In this document: piece after piece, positions 25,134 through 38,943 of the stretch
Layout: each line of letters begins with the position of its first letter
How positions within the stretch are numbered: position 1 is the stretch's first letter
Source: Anaeromyces robustus
Taxonomy: Eukaryota > Neocallimastigomycota > Neocallimastigomycetes > Neocallimastigales > Neocallimastigaceae
Direction of reading: 5' to 3'
Assembly (NCBI GenBank): GCA_002104895.1
Contig: MCFG01000269.1
Span: forward strand, 25,001-89,000
DNA length: 64,000 bases
Position numbers and translations under genes: made by a program
The notes under the pieces: generated by a model
The model's database searches: none
What the model was told of the DNA's origin: nothing
What the model saw: only the letters and a program-made list of their open reading frames with translations

Positions 25134-26853
25134 ATGGCTCCAAGTACTTTTAATTTAAAAGATGTTGTAAGACCAAATATTTGGGCTTTAAATCCATATA
25201 GATGTGCTCGTGATGACTACTCTGAAGGTATTTTAATTGATGCTAATGAAAATAGTTTCGGTACTTGTGTTAATTTAAAAAATAGTGAAATTTCTTTACC
25301 AAAACCTAAAAATAATGCAAAAGATATGAATTCTGATACTCATATTGAAAGATACCCAGATCCTCGTCAACTTGAGTTTAAAACATTATTTGCTAAATTA
25401 CGTGGTTTATCTTCACCAAATTGTATGTTTGTTGGTGTTGGTAGTGATGAAAGTATTGATATTATTATGAGAGTATTTGGTGTTCCAGGTAAAGATAAAG
25501 TTTTAGTTACCCCACCAAATTATGGTATGTATATTACATGTGCTCAAATTAATGATCTTGAAATTGTTAAAGTACCATTATTACTTCCAGATTTCCAACT
25601 TGATGTTGAAAAAGTATGTATAAATATAATATATAAGAGTATATAATATATACTTTATACGACATAGAAAAAAATATATATATAATAATTATAATTTGTT
25701 TAAAAATATATTAAATTATTTTTATTATTAATAATTAATTTTTAATTAAAATCTTTCTTTTTTATATATATAAATATACATTGAATAATCATTATATTTA
25801 TTACATACAACTATAAAAAAAAAACAATATTATTAAAAATTAATTTTCAATTAAACATGAAAACTAAATTTTTTCAATTCAATAATACATTTTATATGAC
25901 ACATTTCACTTTATCATTCATTTTTATTTTAAAAAAAAAACAAAATAATTCAAAAAAAAATAAAAATAAATTAAAATAAAATAAAAAGGTTAAAGAAACT
26001 CTTAAGAATGATCCATCTATTAAATTAGTTATTCTTTGTTCACCAGGTAACCCAACAAGTTCAGTTATTGCTTTAAATGATATTAAAGCTATTTTAGAAT
26101 TTGAAGATTTCAAAGGTATTGTTGTTGTTGATGAAGCTTATATTGATTTTGTTGAAGAAACTGATAATAAAGGAAGTGTTGCTACATGGGTTGAAAAATA
26201 TCCAAACTTAATTGTTACTCAAACTTTATCAAAAAGTTTTGGTTTAGCTGGTATAAGGTAAATAATTGTTATAAAGTGTAACTTAAATATAATAATATAT
26301 ATTTAATTATATAATATATAATAATAAATAATAATTTTTCTTATTATTTATTTCTTATATATATATATATATTAAATTTGATAATTATTAAAAAAGATGT
26401 GGTATTGCTATTACTTCTGAAGAAATTGCAGCTATTATTAATAAAACTAAAGCTCCATATAACGTTTCTACTCCAACTTCTCTAATTGCTAGAGAAGCAC
26501 TTTCTGATGAAAGTGTTGCTAGAATGAAAGCAAATGTTAAAAAAATTATTGAAGAACGTACTAAATTAATTGAAATTTTTAAATCTCTTGATGGTGTAGG
26601 TGGTATACCTGGTAGTAGTGATGGTAACTTTATTCTTGTTCAAGTTGTTAATAAGAATGGTGTTCCAAGTAGTAATCGTGCTTATAAAATTTATAAAGGT
26701 ATGGCCAATAATGAAAAAGTTGTTGTTCGTTATCGTGGTAATGAATATGGATGTGAAGGTGGTTTAAGAATTACAGTTGGTAATAAAGAAGATAATATTA
26801 TTTTAATTGAAAAATTCAAAAAATTATTAAATGAAACTATTGATGAAGAATAA
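25134..26853 (+). CDS. HIS5: Histidinol-phosphate aminotransferase, copy 2
   Basis: Three exons, 25134-25613, 25989-26257, 26397-26853, with exon lengths (480, 269, 457) identical to copy 1 and again 401 residues. Protein and intron 1 are highly similar to copy 1, so the duplication is fairly recent. The frame is open and Lys242, Asp208, Tyr211 and the C-terminal Arg are kept. One change hits a signature: SPGNPTG of copy 1 reads SPGNPTS here (Gly184Ser), in the loop that contacts cofactor and substrate in this family. Other changes cluster in exon 1 (around residues 55-65) and near GIPGSSDGN in exon 3. Intron 2 is only 139 bp. The 5' flank does not match copy 1, so expression control may differ. 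It may be a redundant enzyme or one with altered activity. Confidence 0.95.
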
Positions 26854-28813
26854 AAAATTATAATACAAAATAAAAAATTATAAAAAAAAAAAAGTAAAAA
26901 AAAAAATAAAATAAAAGTATAAATCTTTTTACATATCTTTAAAAAATTAAAAATATAAAATATAAATATAAAATAAATTTAAATATAAATAAGAATATTG
27001 TTTTTATTCATTAATAATTAATAATATAGTATTTAACATATAAAATAATTTATTTATAATATATTAAAAATTATTAAATGAAGAATGAAAACATATAAGT
27101 CTTTTTTTCTCATGTTATAAAAAAAAATACCATTAGAAACAATATATACCAAGAAAATAGTATATAATACTAATTAAAAATAACATATATTAAGTCTTTT
27201 TTATATAATATAATTCTATTATAAGAAATGATTACAAGAATTTTAAAAAAAAAATTAAATAAAAAAAATAAAATAAAATAAAATAAAATAAAATAAAATA
27301 AATAAAATAAAAAATAAAATAAAATAAAATAAAATAAAATTAGAATAAAAAAAAAATTTATATATCCATTGTAATTAAATTATGTATTATTATTTCAATT
27401 TTTTTATAATAAATACAAAGTTATATATTTCTTTTAATTATAAAAATAATATTATTATAAATTTTTATTGAATTATAAAATAATTCAAAAAATAATAGAC
27501 ATTCATTGCTTATTTATAATGATAATAATATATAATATTTTTATTTTTCTTAATAATAGCTAGGTTATTTAACAGAAGTTTTATTTATTTATTTTTATTT
27601 TTTGACCATTAAAACATTAAAAAATAAATTAAATTTTAAAAAGTTACACAATATAGATTTTTTTGTTAAGTTAATAATTAATGAATCCATTTACATAATG
27701 AATAAAAAATAATTCTTTTGAAGACTTGTTTAAAAAGTTTGTTTTGAAACTATATTGATTATAATTATTCAATTATTCAATAGTAAAAGTTGAAAATTAA
27801 TATTAATATATATATGTTTATTTATATAATAATTAGTATTAATTCTTTTTAAGCATTTATGTTTATAATTTTTATTACTAATCATTTATTAATATATATA
27901 TTAATATTTATTATAAAAATAATAAATTATAATAAAAAATGTATTATAATAAAAAAAAATAATTATAGTTTATCCTTTTTTTAATTGTTATAAAACAAAT
28001 TATTCAAATGTTTAATTATTCGTAATAATAAAAAATTAAAAAAAAAAAAAAAGGAAAAAAAAAAAGAAAAAATTTTACTAATAAATAAAATAAGTAAAGT
28101 TTAATTTTCTTACTTTAAAAAGTTTAATTGTAATTCTTTTTTAAAAATTATGAAAATAAAGAAAAAGAAAAAGAAAAAGAAAAAGAAAAAAAATTAGTAT
28201 TATTGAAGACATTTTTAAATAATTAAAAAATTTTATTGTTTTTTAATGGTAAATTAATAATAAAACGTTTATATGTTTAATCTTTTAATAAAACTATAGA
28301 TAGAAATATATATAGATAAAAGAAAAATAAAATAAATGAAATATATTATTTATTTATTGATTTATTTATTGATTTATTGATTTATTTATTAATTTATTAT
28401 TTATTTGTTATTTATTATATATTATTTATTATTATTATATTAAAAGTTTTTATATTTATAATATTTTTATATTCTTCGGAAACAAAAAAAAAATCGTAAA
28501 AACATATTAACAATAATTTAATGAATTTTAAAATATTTTTAAAAATATGTTTTTTTTTTAATATTTAAAAAATATAAAATAAAATTAAAAAAAATTTTTT
28601 TCATATACTATAAATATTTTATTTTTATTTTAAATTATAAAATTATTCCTGGTAAAGTTATTAAAGCCATTCATGTATATATACATATATATAAAATATT
28701 AATTAAAAGGATTATTTTTTTTTTTTTTTTCTGTTTTTTTATAATCTTTTGTTTTTAAAATATAATATATTTTAGAATTTTTTTTATTAAATTTTACATA
28801 TAAGAAAAAAATA
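26854..28813. other. Intergenic, no gene seen
   Basis: The first 210 bp match the 3' flank of HIS5 copy 1. A pentanucleotide (AAAAT)n tract lies at about 27,260-27,340. The remainder is unremarkable AT-rich DNA leading to the first receptor gene. Confidence 0.65.
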
Positions 28814-30044
28814 ATGAAAATGATATATAGTTTTAATATAATATTTTTACTATTTATAAGTAAATATATGAATGATATACATAAATAATTACAACAATAT
28901 ATATATAAATAATTATAACAATAACCATATTAATTAAATAAGAGATATGTAAATAATAATATATATATTAATATATTAAAATATATGTAAATTTTTAAAA
29001 AAAGGTTATGTTTTATGTATTCAGATAAATGGTATTGTATTTGAAGTTGTTGATATTGGAAAAATTGGAATGTTAAAAGATGATTTTAATGAATATGCCA
29101 AACGAAATTATTTAGATATTACATTTGATGTTAATGTATTCACATCAGCAAATTCAACTGTTTTAACTAATGGAGATAGAGCTTCGATTCATTCTTTATT
29201 AGAAAGTAAATCCAAAAAATATGATATTTATTTTTATGTTGTTACTCATGCACCTGAATTTTGTGACCATTTATTAGATTTAAATGAATATATATCTTCA
29301 GATATAAAAAATATATATTATTCAGAATCATTTAATAGAACATGCATACTTAATAATAGACTTATTGGATTTGTAAATATTTTATAAATTGTATATAATA
29401 TATATAATAATTAATCATTACTATTCTTAATATTACATTTTTTTTAAAAATATTTAAAATTAATATTATTTTATATATATTATATATATATAACTAAGCC
29501 AATAGATAGAGGCTTCACAGCATTATATACAAACATAGAATTATTTGAGAAATATAATAAAACTTATCCAAAAACATGGGATCAATTAATTGAAACAGCT
29601 CAATATATTGTAGATAAAGAAAAAGAATCGAATAGTACTAGAAGTTTAACAGGTTATTCAACAATGATGGCTGGTAATAATAATAGATAAAATTTTTTAT
29701 TTAAATTATATTAAATTTATATATATATTATATATTATATATAAATACATTATTTTTTTTTCCTAATTTTTTTTCACTATTTATAATATTATAATGATTT
29801 AAAAGATGATAGTGAGGGAACAACTTCAATTTTTGAAGTACTTCACTCTTTTAGAAAAGCAGTTGATTCGTACTATCCAGATTTAAAAAGTGAGGAAGCA
29901 ATTAAAGCATTAGAAATGATTAAAAAATTACATGATTTGTCTTCAACAGGTATATTGATTATTAATTTTATATTTATGATTATAATAATATCTTAATATA
30001 AATTTTGAATTAAAATAAAATATTAAAAAATAATAATGACATAC

Positions 30045-30099
<55 letters not shown>

Positions 30100-31594
30100 C
30101 ATAGGTTTGACAAATATTATACCGAAAACAAGTAGAAGTATCATAAAAAATACATTAAAATATGGTGATTCCGTATTTGTAAAATATTGGGGTTATGAAG
30201 ATACATACCCTAAATATAAAATGATAGTATCACCTGGTTGGAAAGAAGGTATAACTACTACTGCTTTAGGAGGATTAGATGTTGGTATAACTAAACATAT
30301 TGATAAAAGTAAAATATATGCAGCAGTTAAAGTATTAGAATTTATTTTATCAAAAGAAGAACAAAAAAAATTTGTTATGGAAAGAAAAGTATTTACATCA
30401 ATTAAAGAAACATATGATGACCCAGAAGTTTGTACTATAGTAGATTGTGATTTATATAGAAATCTTCAACCGGTTGCACGATATCATAATGAAAGAAAAG
30501 ATTATGTTGAATATTCTGAAAAATTTAATAAATTTATTTTTGAATATTTAAATGGAAATATAAGTGCAACTGAAGCATTAGATAAGATATATGATATTGT
30601 TGGAATTCATCAGATAACATTAGATACAAAAGAAACTTATTATGGATTAATATTATTCATTATTATTTTAGTTTCATCATTAATTGTTATTATATCATCT
30701 CTATTTTTGAATAAAAAAAATTTTAAACCAAATTTTCAATTTTTACCAATCGATTTTTGGTATTTCATAATATTTGGTATACTATGTCATATCATTGTAA
30801 ACCTTACTGAATATGGTGAAATTCTTCCTTATAAATGTCGATTAAAAATAGTTTTATATTCTTTTGGATTTACATTTACTTTCGTTCCATATCTATATAA
30901 ATTAATTATAAATTTCCCAGAAGAAAATAAAATCTCAAATTATATTTTAAATAATAGATTTCTTTTCTTTTTATCCTTTTTATTATGTGATATTATATTG
31001 ATATTAATTAATTTTGCAGCTTCATACAGTGCTAAAACTATTATATCAGGAAATGGTAAAAATTATCAAGAATGTAAATTAGATGATACATTATCAAAAA
31101 TAATTGTATATTCAAATATGGGAATTAAATTAATTATTTTCTTAGTAATTGGATTTTTAACATTTATTGAATGGAATATTGAAGAAACTGTATTTGATGT
31201 TCAAGTTTCAATATCATCCATATATATTGATATACTTTCAATTATTATGATTGTTGTTCTTCAATATATTCAATTTGAAAGCTATATTCTTTATAATGCT
31301 TTAAATAAGTTATTTTCTTTAGGTTTTGCACTAGTTAATTTTTTAATTTTTATTGTTTTAAGATTTGCATTAAGATTAATTCAAAAGAAGGAAGAAGATG
31401 AAGTTAAATTTGAAACATTTGGTACTACTACAAAATCCATAGATTCAAAATCCCAAATTGAGGATAAATCAACCACAAAACATAAAAAATATAAAAAGAT
31501 AGTTAGTTATCATTATCAAACAACTATTTCTAACAGTAATAGAAATTCAATTGCTAATTCTATAACTTCAGCATCATCAAACCAACAAGTATAA
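28814..31594 (+). CDS. Seven-helix (class C GPCR-like) receptor with bacterial-type solute-binding ectodomain, copy A
   Basis: Five exons: 28814-28859, 29005-29372, 29499-29673, 29806-29949, 30105-31594; 740 residues. Exon 1 and the start of exon 2 encode a signal peptide (MKMIYSFNIIFLLFISYVLC). Residues about 20-405 read as an extracellular solute-binding protein (SBP_bac_1-like Venus-flytrap): GFPIDRGFTALYTN, KTWDQLIETAQYI, a PGW...LGGLDVGI strand and VLEFILSKEEQKK. Seven hydrophobic segments follow (about 426-446, 462-479, 491-511, 529-549, 575-597, 611-633, 645-669), then a polar tail with YHYQTT. Such 7TM receptors with carbohydrate-type binding domains are known in gut fungi and are thought to sense sugars or peptides; the ligand is unknown. 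Intron 4 is mostly a TTA repeat running up to the acceptor. The tail is Ser/Asn-rich and could be phosphorylated. Confidence 0.86.
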
Positions 31595-33528
31595 TTAAAA
31601 AAATTTTTTTTACATTATATTATATTATATTATATATATAATACAATATAATATAAATATATAAATATTATTATTAATAAAATTATATTTATTTATTGTA
31701 GTATACAATAAAACATTATTTTATGATAATAAATTAATCATCATTATTAACTTTTTAAATATTAATAAAAAATTAATAATAATAATAATAATTATAATAT
31801 ATATTTTTAATAACAAACAATTGATAATACATCTAATTATATTTTAATATATCAGAGATACATTCAATTTGAATTAATTTATATAAGAAGATATAAAGTC
31901 TTATTTTTTTATATATATAAATTTAAATTTTTATCATATTACTTATTATAATTATAAAAATTTTCTTTTCTTTTTTTTTCTTTTTTTTTCTTTTTTTTTC
32001 TTTTTTTTTTCTTTATTATAAATTAATTTTAAATAATTTTAGATTCTAAAATTATAATATTTTTATTTAAAATTTCATATCTGAGAACTAAATTTTATTA
32101 TTTAAGCAATTTCTTTTGGGTTAAATTTTTAGGTTACAACTTAACAATATTTTAATTTAAAAAATTTCTTAAATGTATTGATGTTTAATACTTTATAATA
32201 ATAATTTAACTTCCAAATATATATACATATGAAAAGTAAAAATAAAAAGCTAACTAACCAAAATTTATAAAATTAATAAATTATTCCAAATCTATAAAGA
32301 TAAAAGAATTTATTATAAATATATTATTATTGTTATTTTAATATATAATTATTATTATTATTATATTTTATTTTTTTATATAAATATATTGCTTTATATA
32401 TATTTTTTATAATCTTAGGAAACTTTAAAAAGTAATTAAAAATTAAGAAAGCATTAATAAATCAATTTTTTTAATAGATTTTCATATATAATTAAATTTA
32501 TTCTTTATGTTTATAAAGTCATTAAAAAAAATTTTTTTTAATATTTTTTTTTAAAAAATCATTTTCAGAGAAAATTTCTTTTACATATCCAATGTGTATA
32601 CTATATCAGTAGTTGGATATTATACACAATGGTAATGATTAAATTAAATTTAATTTAATTCCCATTCTTGAATATACAATTTACTTTTGATAATGTGTCA
32701 TTCCATTTACATTCTTGACAATTTTAAAATTTCTAATACAAAAAATTTTTCGTTTCATAAAAAAAATTTTTTATCAAATTTAAACAATAATTAATTAAAA
32801 AAAATTTAAGTTTTGGGATAATTTTTAAATATAGATTTATTTTTAAATCATAATATTATTAAAATATATAAAATAAAAAAGTACAATAATTTTTTAATAT
32901 ATAATAATTAAGAATTATAATAAATATTATATGAATGAATAAATCAATAATTATTTATATGAATATCAAAATTTAAAATATTAATATAAATTTTAAAAAA
33001 AAAAAAAAATTTGGTTAAATAAAAATTAAATTATTACAATGATATTTGAAAAAAAAAATTTTTTTTTTTTTTTTTGAAAAATATTCAAAAGTAATAATTT
33101 AATGAATATTCCAAAAAGTAATTATTTATATAATTGAGTTTTCCAATATATTTAGTATTATTATATTGAATATAATACTGAGAAATTTAATAATACCCAT
33201 AAAGATTATTTATTATTTGCAATATATATTTATTTTGTAACCCATCCGTGTAATTTCAGAAAATGATTATAAAAGATTTAAATTTTTTTTATTGAATGAA
33301 TGTCATTATTAATAATAATAAATAAAATTATATATTAAAAGATTTATTACAAATCTGCAACAAAAAATTTTTTTAAATAATTATAGTAGAAATTATTTAT
33401 ATATATAATATAAAAATTTTGTTTAAATTTTTGTGTAAAAATTATAAAAGATATTTATTAATATTTAATGTATAAAAAAGATATATATAATAAATTATAT
33501 TGATTTATCATTTTAAAAAATATTGAAG
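31595..33528. other. Intergenic between receptor copies, no gene seen
   Basis: AT-rich spacer of 1.9 kb. An imperfect inverted repeat occurs at about 32589-32634 (ccaatgtgtata ... tatacacaatgg). No open frame or recognisable remnant was found. Confidence 0.6.
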
Positions 33529-34563
33529 ATGGAAAAACTATATAATTATCTAATTATTATTTTATCAATTTTAAGTAAATATAAGAATTATAATAAATAT
33601 TATATCATATAAATAATAGTAATAATAATAAAATAATATAAATAAATATATTAATGCATAAAAATATAAAATATAATTATTTTTGCTTAAAAAAGGTTTT
33701 GTTACAAGCATTAATATCAATGCTATTGGGTTTGAAGTTTCCGAATCTGGACTAATATCAACGATAACTTATGATTTTAATGAATATTCCAAATTAAATA
33801 ATTTAGATATTACATTAGAATTAACTTCATTAACATCTGAAAATTCAACTATTTATATTAATGGAGAAGAAGTTTCGATTCAATCATTATTAGCAAATAA
33901 GTCTAAAAAATATGATATTTATTTTTATAATAATTCTTATGCATCTGAAATTAGTGAACACTTAATGGATCTAAATGAATATATATCTCCAGAAATAACA
34001 GAAAAATACTATTCCTATATATTTAATAACACTTATATTCTTAATAATAGACTTATTGGATTTGTAAATATTATTATAAATTATATTAATTATTTATTTT
34101 ATTATTTAGTTATATAATTAATGAAATTATAATTTATTTATTTATTTATTTAAATATAAATTTTAAATATAATTACTACTACATACAAAAGCCAATAGAT
34201 AGAGGTATTTCAATATTCTATTCAAACAAAGAATCATTAGATGAAGATGATAAGTCTTTACAAAAAACATGGAAAGATATATTAGATTTAATGTTTGATG
34301 GTAATAATTTAATAATAAAATACTTTTTTATATTAAGTATATAAATATTTATTAAACAAACATTATTAACATATAAATAATAATTATATAATAATTAGGT
34401 GATGATAGTAATGAAATGAGATCAATTTATGAGAATCTTTTATCATATTATGCAGATTTAGAAAGTCAAGAAACAATTGAAGGATTGGAAGTGTACCAAC
34501 AAATATTAATAGTTACTTTGTCAGGTATAATATTAATAAATAATAAATAATAAATAATAAATA

Positions 34564-34603
<40 letters not shown>

Positions 34604-35975
34604 TATTATATGTATTTTAGAAGGAATAAATATTGGTATAAATAACTATATTGATAAGGAAAAAAAATTAGAAGCAATTAAAGTTTTAGAATTTTTATTA
34701 TCTAAAGAAGAACAAAAAAAATTAATTATGAATCAGAAAGTTTTTTCAGGAATGAATGAATTATATTATGATGATGAAGTTTGTTCTGTAATTAGTTGTG
34801 ATGTATTTAGAAATATACAACTATTTCCACAATATAACCAGGAAGGAAAGGAAAATATTGATGAATATCCTACAAATTTTGAAAATAATATTTTTGAATT
34901 TTTAAATGGAAATAAAACAACAGTTGATGTATTAGATAAAGTAAATGATTTAACTTTGCTTCATCAGATGACATTAGATACAAACAATAATTCATATGGA
35001 TTAATGTTATTTATTGTTATTATAGTTTTATCATTATTTATCGTTGTATCTTCTCCACTAATAAATATGAAACGATTTAAACCACACTTTAAATTTTTAC
35101 CAATCGATTTTTGGTATATTATAATATTTGGTATATTATGTCACATGATTTCAAATTTTACAGATTATGGAGAAATTCTTCCTTATAAATGTTGTTTAAA
35201 ATTATTCTTAAATTCTATTGGGTTTACATTTATTTTCATTCCATATCTTTATAAATTAATTATAAATTTCCCTGAAGAAAATATAATATCTGAATGGATT
35301 TCAAATCATAGATATATTTTCCTTTTAGCTTTTGTCTTTCGTGATATTGTATTGAATTTAGTTAATCTTGCATCATCATATGGTACCAAAACTATTTTAC
35401 TAGGAAATGATAAATATTATCAAGAATGTGAAATGATTGGCGTTTTAGCGAACGGTATTGTATATTTAAGTATGATATTTAAATTAATTATTTTCATAGG
35501 AATTGCATTTTTAAGCTTTATTGAATGGAATCTTGAAGAAACAATGTTTGATATTCGAATTTCTATTTCATCCATTTATATAAATTTGATTTTAATGGTT
35601 TTGGCAACTGCTCTTAAATTTATTAAACATGATAATTACATTTTTTATAGCGTTTTAAATGAAATATTTATCTTAGGATTTATATTATCAAATTATGTGA
35701 TTTTTATTGGTATAAGAATAGTATTAGGATTAACTAAAAAGAAAGAAAATGAATTTAAAAATATAAAAGAATATAAAATTAATAATAGTTCTATAAATAC
35801 AGATGTGAAAAATTCACAAAGATCCCAAGTATTAAATAATCAATATTCAATAAAAAATATATATCATAAAGTAATGGATTACCATTATCAAACAAGTATT
35901 ATTAATAGAAAGAGTTCAATTACTAATTCTAATTCTAATGGTTCAACATTGACATCATTAAAGCAACTAGTATAG
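33529..35975 (+). CDS. Seven-helix receptor with shortened solute-binding ectodomain, copy B
   Basis: Five exons: 33529-33574, 33696-34063, 34192-34300, 34399-34524, 34621-35975; 667 residues. Exons 1 and 2 have exactly the same lengths as in copy A (46 and 368 nt), and splice phases match. The signal peptide is MEKLYNYLIIILSILSFVTS. The ectodomain is shorter than in copy A: about 22 codons fewer in exon 3, 6 fewer in exon 4, and about 55 fewer at the start of exon 5, which removes the PGW...LGG strand. All losses keep the frame. The 7TM part (from SYGLMLFIVIIV onward) and the tail with YHYQTS are well conserved. Either this is a receptor with a changed or lost ligand site, or an early stage of decay. 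The gene lies 1.9 kb downstream of copy A in the same direction. Confidence 0.82.
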
Positions 35976-36945
35976 TTTTCTATTTGTTTTTTGTTTAATA
36001 TATATATAGTAAATAATTTGTATATTTTTATTATATAATATTTTTTAGATATATTATATACCTAAAAATTATTAATTTCATTATCCAAAATTTTTTCTTC
36101 GGTTAGTTAATTATGAAAATTATGTTAAAAAATATTAACAAATATGGCATCATTAGAATTTAAAATATAATTTAAATATTAATAATTTGATATTTAAATT
36201 ATATTAAGTATATATATATATTTATTCTATATAAATGTATTTTTTTATTTTTATATTTTATATATTTATATATCAATTGTATCTACATAATATTTGATAT
36301 ATATATCAATCTTTGAAAAATATTAATCTTAGTTATGAATATTAAATATATTAAATATATTAAATATATTAAATATATTTATAAAACATTATTATAAGAT
36401 AAAAAATTTAAAAATATTATTAATAAAATTAATGCCTTTTTTCTTTAATAATTTATTTTTTTATGGAATTAGTAATACCCTGTGAAAATTAAAAATTACT
36501 ATGCTTTGTAATAAAAGAGTTAAAATCTAATTATGTAATATTTAATAAATAAAAATGAATTTTTCAGAATGACTAAATAAAAAGAGACAAAATAGAAATA
36601 ACCATAATAATAATTATAGGGTTATTATTATTGTTATTATTGTTATTATTGTTATTGTTGTTATTGTTATTATTATTGTTATTGTTGTTGTTGTTTTATT
36701 ACTATCTCTTTACAATATATGATACATTTATTAAAAAATGTAAAAAAAATATGCAAAATAAAAATAATATTAATAATTAGTTTTAGAACAAAATATATAA
36801 TAAACTTTATTTATTATTATTTTAATTAAATTTAAAAAAAGTATTATATACAAATTTTATAAATAAAATTAATTAATTAGAATAAATATCATTATATTTA
36901 ATTAATAATATTTAAGAAGTAAATAATAAAATAATAAATAATATT

Positions 36946-37008
<63 letters not shown>

Positions 37009-37662
37009 TTCATTAATTTATTTATTTATTTATTATATTGTTAGAATATGCTTAAACAAAACATTAATACATAAATAAAACATAGTAAAAAAACAATGTA
37101 ACAAACTATTCATTATTACTAATAATAATTATTAGTTATATATAATTAATTTATATAACATTTTTTTTTAATTTATATAACATTTTAATTTTATTTAAAT
37201 ATTATTTATTAATTTAAATAATAAAATAAATATAAAAAAAATTTTTATTTTTTATTTATTTAAAAAGTTTAATTTTCCATACTAAATATGAAATTGTACA
37301 AGTTACACAAAGTGAATTATTTTTTTTTTATTAAATTTTTTATTGAATAATCAATTAAATACTAAATAAATAAAATAAATAAATAAATTAATATTATAAA
37401 TAAATAGATAAATAAATAATAAATAAATAAATTAATAATATAAATAAATAAATAATTAATTATTATATAAATAAATTAATAATATAAATAAATAGATAAA
37501 TAAATAAATAATTAAATAATTAAATAAATAAATTATATAAATAAACATTTTTATGATTATCAATTGTATTAAATTTTATATATATAAAGTAATTATGAAA
37601 TATTAAATAATAATTAAGATTTTATTAATAGTTTTTTTTTTCTTTTCTCTTTTTCATGTCAA
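35976..37662. other. Intergenic, simple repeats, no gene seen
   Basis: Holds a GTT/ATT-type tract at about 36,616-36,695 and a long (TTTA)n microsatellite at about 36,945-37,033. The rest is AT-rich with no clear coding signal. Confidence 0.65.
36945..37033. repeat. (TTTA)n tetranucleotide microsatellite
   Basis: About 20 near-perfect units with one interruption near 37012. Confidence 0.9.
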
Positions 37663-37912
37663 CTATTAAATTGGAATATGATAGAAACTAAATTTGATAT
37701 TCATGTTATAATTTCAATCATTTATATTGATATACATTCTGCTAGTATAATTATAATTATTCAATATGTTAAATTTAATAGTTACATATTTATTGTTTAA
37801 TGTTAAATTTTTTTTTTCTATTTATTGATGTAAGAATTGAGTTTGAATTATATATATTATATAGTATTAAATAAATATTAAAAGATTATTAATTTTCATT
37901 ATCAAACAAAGT
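37663..37912 (+). pseudogene. Decayed third copy of the receptor gene (3' fragment)
   Basis: The segment aligns by eye with the end of the 7TM region of copies A and B: it keeps the equivalents of EWNIEETVFDVQVSISSIYID, then a stretch matching ILQYIQFESYI, and about 100 bp later the tail motif YHYQT (at about 37888-37902). In-frame stops and gaps interrupt it, and no upstream exons were found. It suggests that the receptor array once had at least three members. Confidence 0.72.
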
Positions 37913-38908
37913 TCACCGGTAAATCAATTATAAAATTTAATTTATAATACTATAAACTTCATAAATTCAATATTTATCATCAAAATATTAAAAGTTAATA
38001 ATAATTTTTAAAAATAATAATTTTGAATCTTAAAAAAAATTTCAATATTTATTATCGTGTAAGAAGCAAGTAATATACATTGGCTATATTAATTAACTTA
38101 TTGTTTTTTTTTTTTTAAACTTTATCAACCGTTTTAATACGAAAAAATCATAATATTATTATGTAAAATATATACTCAATAAATATAAAGGTACACTATT
38201 GGATATAGGTACAGAAAATGGTGGAAACAATTATTTTTTTTTAAATATTCAAAATGTCAAATAATAATGTTATAATGTTCACAATCATATTTTTATAATA
38301 TTTATACAACTAATAATAAAATGATAAGAGTTAATAAATAAAATAAATAAAGTTATATTTATTGGAAAAATGGAAAAATTCAAATACAAATTATAATAAA
38401 TTTATATGCTTAAAAGGTTTGTGTAAATTGTGGAAAATTATAAATATTAAAAATTGTTTATTTTTTTTTTATATTTGTTAAGTAACCATTTAATATAAGA
38501 ATAAACTCCTTTTAATTTAAATTATATTAATATTTTATTAATATATTATTTTTTAAAGAAATTTACAAATATATAATTAATAATAAAAATAAAAAAAAAA
38601 TAATAATAAATGAATGAATATATAATAAATAAATATATATAAATATAATAATAAATGAATGAATGAATATATAATATATAAATAAATATATATAAATATA
38701 TAAATATATAAATAATATATAATTAAATAAATCAATCTATTCAAACTTTATTTATATATATATAAAAAGCATTTTAATTTTAATTTACAATATTATTTAT
38801 ATTATTTCAACCACTTTTAACTACTTTTATTTAAATAATAATAAATAAAAGTGGTTAAATATTGGAAATTTCCTTAAAAATTATTACTGAAAATATTATT
38901 AAAATGAA

Positions 38909-38943
<35 letters not shown>

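Noticed and set aside
25134-26853. HIS5 copy 2 as a pseudogene
   Set aside because: All three exons are open, splice sites are intact and lengths are identical to copy 1; only one signature residue differs.
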